This document shows, piece after piece, positions 57,071-64,000 of a DNA stretch of 64,000 bases. Under the pieces are notes generated by a model. That model did no database searches. It worked only from the letters and a program-made list of their open reading frames with translations, and was not told where the DNA came from. The position numbers and the translations under genes were made by a program. Each line of letters starts with the position of its first letter. Position 1 is the stretch's first letter. The stretch comes from Parasporobacterium sp. Its GTDB lineage: Bacteria; Bacillota; Clostridia; Lachnospirales; Lachnospiraceae. The DNA lies in the NCBI GenBank assembly GCA_017459985.1, contig JAFUBX010000011.1, positions 1 to 64,000 of the forward strand. Direction: 5' to 3'.

Positions 57071-57948
57071 CTGCGCATTCCGTCCTCCTGTTTGATATCG
57101 ATCACGACCACTTCAGGCCGGTTGAACAGCCTGATATTGATATGATGGGCTCCGATGCCCCTGCTGACGACAACATAGGTATCGGATTTTTTGTAGGCTC
57201 CGCCGCTGTGTTCCGGCCGGAACGTCAGGTTTGGAGAAATGAGGGGGCCGAACCAGGGAAGATCGATCATTCCCCCGTGATAATGGCCGCACAGTACCAG
57301 ATCGTATCCCATCTGGGTATACGTATCAAAAAACTCCGGAGAATGCGCGACAAGTATATTGTATTTGCCCTTTTCGGGCTTGCCCAGCTTGCCGGTAATG
57401 TAAGAGGGCGGCATCTGGGGACTCTTTCCGAATTTCTTATAAAAACGGCTGTCAATATTGAGTCCGTGGACAAACATGTCCTCAGTGAGGATCTCCCGCC
57501 GGTCTGAAAGATAGGTTACATCCATACATTCCAGTTCAAACATATAATCGGCATACCGCTCTGTTTGCCGTTCGTTCTCGCTGAGCTCTCTTTCATGATT
57601 TCCGGGTACATAGAAAACAGGGGCAATATTGGTCAGCCCTTCAATGGCTGAAAGCGCGATATTGTCCCGGTGGAACAGTCTGGAGGCGGTGATCATGTCG
57701 CCGCCCAGAATGATAAAATCCGGCCTGATCCTGGATACCATCCGGATCAGCCCCGCATTGTCCCTGCCGTATTTTCTGGAATGCAGATCCGCCAGGAACA
57801 CGATCCTGACTTTCTCGTTGGAGGAGAGTTTACCGGTCCGGAAGGAATATCTTCTGACTTCCGGATGGGTCACCTCATAGAGGGCTCTGCCGATCAGGCC
57901 CGCGATCAGAACCAGTAATATGATCAGTAGTATTAACCAAAACGCCAT
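57067..57948 (-). CDS. Membrane-anchored metallophosphoesterase
   Basis: This 293-aa calcineurin-like phosphoesterase has an N-terminal membrane helix (residues 3-26). The metal motifs are in order: VFLADLHSRKYGRDN, IILGGDMI, VFYVPGNHE, ILVAHSPE and VLCGHYHGGM. It is YkuE/YaeI-like; the substrate is unknown, and lipid or nucleotide phosphoesters are possible. It is coupled to scpA by a 4-nt overlap. Confidence 0.9.
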   Translation of the reverse strand: MAFWLILLIILLVLIAGLIGRALYEVTHPEVRRYSFRTGKLSSNEKVRIVFLADLHSRKYGRDNAGLIRMVSRIRPDFIILGGDMITASRLFHRDNIALSAIEGLTNIAPVFYVPGNHERELSENERQTERYADYMFELECMDVTYLSDRREILTEDMFVHGLNIDSRFYKKFGKSPQMPPSYITGKLGKPEKGKYNILVAHSPEFFDTYTQMGYDLVLCGHYHGGMIDLPWFGPLISPNLTFRPEHSGGAYKKSDTYVVVSRGIGAHHINIRLFNRPEVVVIDIKQEDGMRR

Positions 57949-57966
57949 TCTTCATCCACATAACAT

Positions 57967-57993
57967 CCCAGAGGCCTTTGGAAGGCCTCCGGG
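57967..57993 (-). terminator. Hairpin downstream of nifJ
   Basis: CCC-A-GAGGCC pairs with GGCCTC-C-GGG with one mismatch, around a 7-nt loop. The U-tract on the minus strand is poor, so readthrough into the phosphoesterase gene is possible. Confidence 0.55.
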
Positions 57994-58037
57994 ATCTTTG
58001 TATTCGTTCATATTATCAGCTGAATTTACAGGCCGGA

Positions 58038-61000
58038 TTAAAGCTCTGCCAGCTTCTTGAGGTGATCGATCCTCTTCATGGCATCATCTTCGGATTTCGC
58101 GAACAGTTTCTCTGCTTTCTCCGGATTCATCTTCTCCAGAGCGGAATATCTGACTTCGCCTCTCAGGAAATCACCGAAGGAAGTGGTCGGATCCTTGGAA
58201 TCCAGCATGAACGGGTTCTTTCCTTCCTCTGCAAGTCTCGGGTCATACCTGAGCAGCTGCCAGTATCCGGAGGTCACAGCCTTCTTCTCTTCTGCCTGGG
58301 CGCTGCTCATGCCGCCCTTGATCCCGTGGTTGATACACGGAGCATAGGCGATGATCAGGGACGGACCATGATAGCTCTCAGCCTCGGTAAAGGCCTTGAT
58401 GCACTGATTCATGTCGGCGCCCATGGCGATCTGGGCCACATAAACATATCCGTATGTCATGGCAATCTGGGCAAGATCTTTCTTCTTGACATCCTTGCCG
58501 CCGGCTGCAAACTGTGCGGTTGCGCCGGTCGGAGTTGCCTTGGAGGACTGACCGCCTGTATTGGAGTACACTTCGGTATCGAACACCAGAATGTTGATAT
58601 CCTTTCCGGAAGCGATCACATGATCCAGACCGCCGAAACCGATATCGTATCCCCAGCCGTCGCCGCCGAATACCCACTGGCTCTTCTTGGAAAGATATTC
58701 TTTCTGGCTCAGGATCTCGCCGGCATGTTCGCAGCCCTTCGCTTCGAGGGCGGCAACCAGTCTGTCCGTTGCAGGTCCGTTGGCGGCTCCGTCGTTAAAG
58801 GTATCCAGCCATTCCTTTGCTGCAGCTGCCATTTCATCATCTTTGCCTGCATCCACGAAGGCCTGCACTTTGTCCTTCAGGCTGTCGCGGATCGCATTCT
58901 GGGCCAGCAGCATACCATAGCCGAATTCTGCAGCATCTTCAAACAGGGAGTTGGACCATGCGGGTCCCTGCCCCTTCCGGTTGGTGGTATACGGGGTAGA
59001 CGGGGAAGAGTTGCCCCAGATGGAAGAACATCCGGTGGCATTGGCAATATATGCCCGGTCTCCGAAGAGCTGGGTCATCAGTTTGGCGTAAGGAGTCTCC
59101 CCGCAGCCTGCGCAGGCGCCGGAGAACTCCAGCAGCGGCTGTTTGAACTGGCTTCCCTTTACCGTGGACTCTTTGAACTTGGCAGCCACTTCCGGTTTCT
59201 CGGATACAGTCAGTCCGTATGCAAAGACATCCTGTTCTGCCATCTGGGTCTCCAGCGGCTTCATGACCAGAGTCTCTGCCTTCTTGTTACCCGGGCAGAC
59301 ATTGGTGCAGGATGCGCACCCGGTACAATCCAGGGCGGAAAGGGTCATGACGAATTTCATTCCCGGAAGGCCGGTGGCGTCTTTAGATTTGGTGCCGGCG
59401 GGTGCGTTCTTCAGTTCTTCTTCCGTCATAATGACCGGACGAATGGCTGCATGCGGGCAGACATACGCGCACTGGTTGCACTGGATACAGGTATCCGGAT
59501 TCCAGCAGGGAACGTCGACTGCGATTCCGCGCTTCTCAAATGCGGCAGCACCGGAAGGCGTATATCCATTTGCATAATCCATAAATGCGGAAACCGGGAT
59601 CGTATTGCCTTCCTGGGCAGAAACCGGGATCTGGATCCGGTTAACGAAATCAAGAACTTCCTTCTTTCCTTCCGTATGAACCGTTCCGAGTTCTTCGAAT
59701 TTTGCATTCTTCCAGTCCTCAGGAACCTCTACCTTAACGACCTGCTCTGCGCCGGCGTCAATAGCTGCATAGTTCATGTTAACGACATCATCGCCCTTTC
59801 TGCCATAGGTCTTCTTGGCAGCTTCCTTCATAAGGCGGGTTGCTTCTTCCGCAGGGATGATATTGGCCAGCTTGAAGAAGGCGGACTGAAGGACGGTATT
59901 GATCCTTCCGCCCAGACCGATCTCCCTGCCGATCCGGATTCCGTCGATCGTATAAAGATTAATGTTGTGATCTGCGATATATTTCTTGGCCTGTCCCGGC
60001 AGATGCTCCGACAGTTCTTCGATATTCCATGCGCAGTTCAGAAGGAAGGTGCCGCCGTCCTTCAGGTCCTGGACCATGTTGTACTTGCGGACATAGGACG
60101 GATTGTGGCAGGCAACGAAATCGGCCTGATTGATCAGGTAGGTGGATTTGATCGGGGATTTGCCGAATCTCAGATGAGACACCGTCACACCGCCGGACTT
60201 CTTGGAGTCATAATCAAAATATGCCTGTGCGTACATATCTGTGTTGTCACCAATGATCTTGATGGAGTTCTTATTGGCTCCTACGGTACCGTCGGCGCCA
60301 AGTCCCCAGAACTTGCAGCATACAGTGCCCTCCGGTGCGGTTACCGGCTGATAGGAGGTATCCAGAGACAGATGGGTCACATCGTCATTGATACCGATCG
60401 TAAACTGCTTCTTCTCTGTATTCTTAAATACAGCGATCACCTGCGCGGAGTTGGTGTTCTTGGAGCCCAGTCCGTAACGTCCCGTAAAGATCGGAACATC
60501 TTTAAATCTGGACTCATGCAGTGCCGTTACCACATCCAGATACAACGGCTCGCCCAGGCTGCCCGGCTCTTTGGTACGGTCAAGAACACTGATCTGCTTT
60601 ACGGTATCCGGAATCACGTCAAGCAGGTGCTTTGCGCTGAAAGGTCTGTACAGACGCACCTTTACGATCCCGTACTTGCCGCCCTGCTGATTCAGGAAAT
60701 CCACTGCTTCTTCCGCGGTTTCACAGACAGAGCCCATGGCAATGATGATATGCTCTGCGTCCGGAGCGCCGTAGTAATTGAACAGACCATAATTGGTTCC
60801 GATCTTGGCGTTGACTTTATTCATGTACTCTTCCACTACTGCCGGGAGGGCTGCATAGGCGCTGTTGCATGCCTCGCGTACCTGGAAGAAGATATCCGGA
60901 TTCTGGGCGGATCCCATCTGGCAGGCTCTGTTCGGATTCAGGGACTCTGCCTTGAACTTTGCGATGGCTTCCATATCGACAAGATCCTTCAGATCCTCAT

Positions 61001-61562
61001 AATCCCAGGTTTCGATCTTCTGGATCTCATGGGATGTCCGGAATCCGTCAAAGAAATTGACGAAGGGTACGCGTCCTTTGATGGCGGAACAGTGTGCAAC
61101 CGGAGACAGATCCATGACCTCCTGGACACTGGAGGAACACAGCATGGCAAATCCGGTCTGCCGGCAGGCGTAAATATCGGAATGGTCACCGAAGATGGAG
61201 AGCGCATGGGTTGCCAGAGCTCTTGCGGATACATCGATGACGGCCGGAAGCATCTCACCGGCGATCTTATACATATTCGGGATCATCAGAAGCAGTCCCT
61301 GGGAAGCGGTAAAGGTGGTCGTCAGGGCGCCTGCTGCCAGGGCTCCGTGAACTGCACCGGCTGCACCGGCTTCTGACTGCATCTCAGTTACAGCGACTTC
61401 TTTCCCGAAAATATTCTTCAATCCTTCCGTCGCCCATTTGTCGGCCAGTTCCGCCATAACGGATGACGGTGTGATCGGATAGATTGCCGCAACATCGGAA
61501 TATGCGTAAGACACATGAGCCGCTGCGGTATTTCCATCCATCGTTTTCATTTTTCTAGACAT
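58038..61562 (-). CDS. nifJ: Pyruvate:ferredoxin (flavodoxin) oxidoreductase
   Basis: This oxygen-sensitive enzyme oxidises pyruvate to acetyl-CoA and reduces ferredoxin, the hub of clostridial fermentation. It is a single chain of 1174 aa. The N-terminal pyrimidine-binding domain has IYPITPSSVMAE. The gamma-like domain is followed by two ferredoxin clusters (CIQCNQCAYVCPH, CTGCASCTNVCPG). The third cluster, CAGCGETPYAKL, and the TPP motif GGDGWGYDIGFGGLDHV with TEVYSNTGGQ are near the C-terminus. The ATG at 61562 has GGAGGG 9 nt upstream. It is probably monocistronic or leads into the phosphoesterase gene. Confidence 0.97.
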   Translation of the reverse strand: MSRKMKTMDGNTAAAHVSYAYSDVAAIYPITPSSVMAELADKWATEGLKNIFGKEVAVTEMQSEAGAAGAVHGALAAGALTTTFTASQGLLLMIPNMYKIAGEMLPAVIDVSARALATHALSIFGDHSDIYACRQTGFAMLCSSSVQEVMDLSPVAHCSAIKGRVPFVNFFDGFRTSHEIQKIETWDYEDLKDLVDMEAIAKFKAESLNPNRACQMGSAQNPDIFFQVREACNSAYAALPAVVEEYMNKVNAKIGTNYGLFNYYGAPDAEHIIIAMGSVCETAEEAVDFLNQQGGKYGIVKVRLYRPFSAKHLLDVIPDTVKQISVLDRTKEPGSLGEPLYLDVVTALHESRFKDVPIFTGRYGLGSKNTNSAQVIAVFKNTEKKQFTIGINDDVTHLSLDTSYQPVTAPEGTVCCKFWGLGADGTVGANKNSIKIIGDNTDMYAQAYFDYDSKKSGGVTVSHLRFGKSPIKSTYLINQADFVACHNPSYVRKYNMVQDLKDGGTFLLNCAWNIEELSEHLPGQAKKYIADHNINLYTIDGIRIGREIGLGGRINTVLQSAFFKLANIIPAEEATRLMKEAAKKTYGRKGDDVVNMNYAAIDAGAEQVVKVEVPEDWKNAKFEELGTVHTEGKKEVLDFVNRIQIPVSAQEGNTIPVSAFMDYANGYTPSGAAAFEKRGIAVDVPCWNPDTCIQCNQCAYVCPHAAIRPVIMTEEELKNAPAGTKSKDATGLPGMKFVMTLSALDCTGCASCTNVCPGNKKAETLVMKPLETQMAEQDVFAYGLTVSEKPEVAAKFKESTVKGSQFKQPLLEFSGACAGCGETPYAKLMTQLFGDRAYIANATGCSSIWGNSSPSTPYTTNRKGQGPAWSNSLFEDAAEFGYGMLLAQNAIRDSLKDKVQAFVDAGKDDEMAAAAKEWLDTFNDGAANGPATDRLVAALEAKGCEHAGEILSQKEYLSKKSQWVFGGDGWGYDIGFGGLDHVIASGKDINILVFDTEVYSNTGGQSSKATPTGATAQFAAGGKDVKKKDLAQIAMTYGYVYVAQIAMGADMNQCIKAFTEAESYHGPSLIIAYAPCINHGIKGGMSSAQAEEKKAVTSGYWQLLRYDPRLAEEGKNPFMLDSKDPTTSFGDFLRGEVRYSALEKMNPEKAEKLFAKSEDDAMKRIDHLKKLAEL

Positions 61563-61607
61563 CTTATCATTCCCTCCGTTCATGAACATGGATTTTGCTA
61601 TAGGGTC

Positions 61608-61636
61608 ATTCTATCAAATACAACCTTCATTCTCAA
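61608..61636 (-). promoter_or_regulatory. nifJ promoter
   Basis: TTGAGA (61631-61636), a 17-nt spacer and TAGAAT (61608-61613), each one base from consensus. The leader is about 40 nt. Confidence 0.8.
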
Positions 61637-61675
61637 GCAAATTAAAAGCGAAATAGAAAATATTTCAAAATCTTC

Positions 61676-61704
61676 TTGCAGGCTGAGCAGAAATAGGGTA
61701 AACT
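61676..61704 (+). promoter_or_regulatory. Promoter of tRNA-Arg
   Basis: TTGCAG (61676-61681), a 17-nt spacer and TAAACT (61699-61704), about 20 nt before the tRNA. Confidence 0.65.
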
Positions 61705-61724
61705 GTTGTGTGCTGTTAAGCAAT

Positions 61725-61796
61725 GCGCCCGTAGCCCAATGGATAGAGCGCAGGCCTCCGGAGCCTGAGATGCGTGTTCGATTCCCGTCGGGCGCA
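61725..61796 (+). tRNA. tRNA-Arg (anticodon CCG)
   Basis: The acceptor stem GCGCCCG pairs perfectly with CGGGCGC, with discriminator A. The anticodon stem CAGGC/GCCTG holds loop CTCCGGA, giving anticodon CCG for codon CGG. The T loop TTCGATT is standard, but the T stem GCGTG/CCCGT has one U-C mismatch. The CCA end is not encoded. It is flanked by its own promoter and terminator. Confidence 0.95.
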
Positions 61797-61798
61797 GT

Positions 61799-61831
61799 AA
61801 AGGCTGTCACATCTTTTGTGACAGCCTTTTT
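61799..61831. terminator. Bidirectional terminator after tRNA-Arg
   Basis: AAAGGCTGTCACA pairs with TGTGACAGCCTTT around a short TCTTT-type loop, with TTTTT following on the plus strand. It also lies just past the stop of the DUF5688 gene on the minus strand. Confidence 0.9.
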
Positions 61832-61852
61832 GATTGCTCTTCCTCATTCTTT

Positions 61853-62770
61853 TCAGCAGGTGATCCGCTGCTGTTTTCCGGAATAAAGATAGACGTGATC
61901 AGAGAGAAGATCGGCGGGCTCCAGAATACTGCGGTTCACATTCCTCACCATCTCGTCAGCCTCCTGTCTGCTGAGTCCGGAATGCGCCGGGATCAGCAGG
62001 ACTTCGTGCACGCTGGACGGGATAATATACAGATCGTCCTTCAGCTTTTCCGACAGCCTGCGCATCAGATCCTGATCCAGAATACAGGCTGCCCCGTAGC
62101 TCCGGGAACGATTGGACAGGATAAACATCGGCGTCCGGTCCTCTCCGTCCAGGGCGGTCCGTATCTGCGGATCTTCCTCAAGTCCTGTCTGATCCAGAAT
62201 TTCCCGGAACACTTCCTTCACCTCCTTCAGATAGGTTCCCAGGAGCCGGGAGGTATTGTTCAGAGCGATCTTATAGAGATCCTGCACGTCCTTTCCCCAG
62301 CCTGTCAGGATCCGGTCTGTGATCTTGCTGGAATAGACCTCCCTTTCATGACAGAATGTGACCGTACAGTAAAAAACGATACTCAGGTCCAGGAAGGGAA
62401 GATGGGGCGTTTCCTCCAGATACCGGCGGTTGACCGCGGTATTCAAAAGGCGGCAGGTGATATGCTCCTTCGCTTTGGAAAAATCCTCAAAATCCTGAAA
62501 CTGCGGCGGCGCGCTACGGCTGTAATAATCATGAATCTCTATAATCCGGTCGGAAATCTCCCCGATGGTTCCCCCATTCTGATACACTTCATAAAAATCG
62601 TTCAGATACAGGGTCGGTGCAGTCAGACTTCCCTCTTCCATGATAAAGATACTGTCCCGCTTCATATCATTGGCCTTCACCACTTCCCGGGTGATGACCT
62701 CCGCGTTCCGTCCCCTGATCTTCTCCGATACACACTGCTTCACATCAACTTTAAATTCACTGTAATCCAT
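61853..62770 (-). CDS. DUF5688 family protein
   Basis: This 305-aa soluble protein is of the DUF5688 type, common in Lachnospiraceae and of unknown function. Recognisable blocks: TAPTLYLNDFYEVYQNGGT near residue 55, LPFLDLSIVFYCTV, MFILSNRSRSYGAACIL and DDLYIIPSSVHEVLLIP toward the C-terminus. The ATG at 62770 has AAGGAGAT 6 nt upstream; a longer open frame upstream would read through the leader. It has its own promoter and a structured 5' leader, so its expression is probably controlled separately from efp. Confidence 0.8.
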   Translation of the reverse strand: MDYSEFKVDVKQCVSEKIRGRNAEVITREVVKANDMKRDSIFIMEEGSLTAPTLYLNDFYEVYQNGGTIGEISDRIIEIHDYYSRSAPPQFQDFEDFSKAKEHITCRLLNTAVNRRYLEETPHLPFLDLSIVFYCTVTFCHEREVYSSKITDRILTGWGKDVQDLYKIALNNTSRLLGTYLKEVKEVFREILDQTGLEEDPQIRTALDGEDRTPMFILSNRSRSYGAACILDQDLMRRLSEKLKDDLYIIPSSVHEVLLIPAHSGLSRQEADEMVRNVNRSILEPADLLSDHVYLYSGKQQRITC

Positions 62771-62895
62771 TGAATCTCCTTTCCATGCAACAAAAACATG
62801 CTGCCCTTCGGCAGGCAGCTGCCAACACAGATTCGATTCATTGATGTGAGGTCTGACGGGGTGCCGGAAATCACCCCGCGGCACAGGGATTGTGC
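62771..62895 (-). promoter_or_regulatory. Structured 5' leader of the DUF5688 gene
   Basis: About 125 nt lie between the predicted start and the ATG. Two hairpins are visible on the minus strand: CGGGGTG with CACCCCG, and GCTGCC with GGCAGC. No terminator-like U-tract follows either, and I recognise no riboswitch class. Confidence 0.45.
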
Positions 62896-62901
62896 ATTCC
62901 G

Positions 62902-62931
62902 ATTGTAATGTAATACAGGAAAGAATGTCAA
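62902..62931 (-). promoter_or_regulatory. Promoter of the DUF5688 gene
   Basis: Perfect TTGACA (62926-62931), an 18-nt spacer and TACAAT (62902-62907), immediately beyond the efp terminator. Confidence 0.78.
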
Positions 62932-62932
62932 T

Positions 62933-62961
62933 AAAAAACTGCCGCAAACCTGCGGCAGTTT
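62933..62961 (-). terminator. efp terminator
   Basis: An 11-bp stem AAACTGCCGCA/TGCGGCAGTTT (62936-62946 with 62951-62961) is followed on the minus strand by TTTTTTATT. Confidence 0.92.
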
Positions 62962-62985
62962 CCATGGTTTCGTTTCCGGCGTCCG

Positions 62986-63543
62986 TCACGCTCTGGAAGA
63001 ATATTCACCCGTACGGGTATCGATCACGATCATCTCTCCCTGCTCAATGAACAGCGGAACATTGACCTGGGCACCGGTCTCCACGATAGCCGGTTTGGTG
63101 GCGCCTGTAGCGGTATTGCCCTTGAATCCCGGCTCTGTATTAGTCACTTCCAGCACCACAGTGATCGGCGGCTCGACGGAAAATACAGACCCCTTGTAGG
63201 AGCAGACCCTGACAGTTTCATTTTCCTTAACAAACTTCATGGAATCCCCGATCTGGTCATGGCTTAACTGTATCTGCTCATAGGTCTCATTATCCATAAA
63301 GTTGTACATATCGCCGTCGTCATAAAGATACTGCATATCCTTCCGGTCAATATGCGCGTTTTCAAACTTCTCGGTGGGACGGAAGGTCCGCTCCACCACG
63401 CTTCCTGCTATGACATTTCTCAGTTTTGTTCTGACGAATGCAGCGCCTTTGCCGGGCTTTACATGCTGAAATTCAACAATCTGATAAACATCACCTTCAA
63501 TTTCTATTGTCAGTCCGTTCTTGAAATCTCCAGCTGATACCAT
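62986..63543 (-). CDS. efp: Elongation factor P
   Basis: EF-P rescues ribosomes stalled at polyproline. The 185-aa chain has the N-terminal KOW-like domain with the tip KPGKGAA (Lys32, the modifiable position), two OB domains, and the end [17 protein letters not shown]. It follows the shikimate kinase gene by 36 nt and ends at a strong terminator. The modification enzyme is not in the window. Confidence 0.97.
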   Translation of the reverse strand: MVSAGDFKNGLTIEIEGDVYQIVEFQHVKPGKGAAFVRTKLRNVIAGSVVERTFRPTEKFENAHIDRKDMQYLYDDGDMYNFMDNETYEQIQLSHDQIGDSMKFVKENETVRVCSYKGSVFSVEPPITVVLEVTNTEPGFKGNTATGATKPAIVETGAQVNVPLFIEQGEMIVIDTRTGEYSSRA

Positions 63544-63579
63544 AAATTCATCCTCCGATCTTTTCTGTCTGGATCTATT

Positions 63580-64000
63580 TTACAAGGTAAAGCCCAAACT
63601 TTCAACTATTTCCTTACAGATATCTTCCACAGTCTTGTCATCCGTGCTGATCACAAGGTCGGCCACATTCTGATAGAGCTGATCCCGCTGGGACATGAGG
63701 CCTCTGATATAGTCCAGATCCATATTGTCGCCGATCAGCGGCCGGGTCTTGTCATTCTTGATCCGCTGCACGATGGTTTCCGGATTGGCAGTCAGCAGAA
63801 TGATAATTCCCTTTTCCTTGATCAGCTGTACATTTTCCTCTTTCAGTACAGCGCCGCCGCCCAGGGAAACCACACGGTAGTCCTTGTTGATGATCTTCCG
63901 GAGATACTTGGTTTCCTTGCTCCGGAACACCTCTTCGGAATAGATATTGTAAATATCCGCAATACTGCTGTGTTCCTTCTGCTCAATATACGCATCCAGA
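63580..64000 (-). CDS. aroK: Shikimate kinase, C-terminal part (cut by window edge)
   Basis: The visible 140 residues match the later part of shikimate kinase: LDAYIEQKEHSSIADIY, EVFRSKETKYL, the VVSLGGGAVLKEEN substrate strand, DKTRPLIGD and the C-terminal helix. The P-loop and start lie beyond base 64000. The enzyme phosphorylates shikimate in aromatic amino acid synthesis. A fusion to another aro domain upstream cannot be excluded. Confidence 0.88.
   Translation of the reverse strand, partial: LDAYIEQKEHSSIADIYNIYSEEVFRSKETKYLRKIINKDYRVVSLGGGAVLKEENVQLIKEKGIIILLTANPETIVQRIKNDKTRPLIGDNMDLDYIRGLMSQRDQLYQNVADLVISTDDKTVEDICKEIVESLGFTL

Noticed and set aside
57978..61376. Open frame of more than 1,100 codons antisense to nifJ
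   Set aside because: It is a shadow of nifJ caused by biased codon use; its composition is His/Gly/Leu-rich without motifs.
62771..62989. N-terminal extension of the DUF5688 protein
   Set aside because: The extra 73 codons cover the efp terminator, the promoter and the leader, and a good ribosome site precedes the internal ATG.

Overview
The window is chromosomal DNA from an anaerobic, low-to-mid GC Clostridia, most likely a member of the Lachnospiraceae. Supporting signs are pyruvate:ferredoxin oxidoreductase beside a separate Pta-AckA pair, a GGGtGRT protein paired with a NifU-like scaffold, a DUF5688 protein, an FolD that lacks the usual cyclohydrolase residues, and an IspH gene overlapping a four-domain S1 gene. 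Nearly all genes are on the minus strand. Only vanZ, one small orphan gene, folD, a two-gene envelope pair and a tRNA are on the plus strand. I see no rRNA, CRISPR array, prophage or intact insertion sequence.

Layout (minus strand, in transcription order within each block). Bases 1-687 hold no convincing gene but contain a 47-bp repeat pair; vanZ follows on the plus strand. Bases 1407-18544 form a dense run: GPH sugar symporter, galK, DUF1294, NUDIX, cyclophilin, pepT, a COG2509 flavoprotein, an ECF S component (probably FolT), metY, folA, trpS, a type IIA topoisomerase pair (parE/parC-like), asd and gltX. After a divergent orphan gene (18693-19130) come carA-carB, then the NifU-like/GGGtGRT pair, dut and glnS. 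Next is infC-rpmI-rplT, preceded by a near-consensus promoter and an attenuator-bearing leader of the L20 type.

Bases 29005-41178 form a DNA-uptake and processing block: comM, dprA, topA, comEA, a WalRK-like two-component system, a GerMN lipoprotein, comEC and holA. An unexplained array of about 26-nt repeats (30210-30389) lies between comEC and holA. Divergently, folD leads to a phosphodiester glycosidase and a membrane protein with a Ser/Arg/Tyr-rich cytoplasmic tail.

Bases 45113-63543 are largely housekeeping. They include rpmF under a perfect consensus promoter, ackA and pta, tmcAL (which consumes acetate), an MBL hydrolase and a DivIVA-like coiled coil. These are followed by coaD, rsmD, S1/ispH/cmk, an HI0933-type flavoprotein, scpB/scpA, a metallophosphoesterase and nifJ. 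The right end holds tRNA-Arg(CCG), a DUF5688 gene with its own promoter and structured leader, efp, and a truncated shikimate kinase at the window edge.

Themes: acetate fermentation (nifJ, pta, ackA), folate/C1 chemistry (FolT candidate, folA, folD), translation (four aminoacyl-tRNA synthetase or factor loci and r-proteins), and natural transformation machinery. The best candidates for undescribed biology are the GGGtGRT/NifU-like pair, the repeat array at 30210-30389, the Ser/Arg-rich membrane protein, and the acidic insertion in the topoisomerase A subunit.
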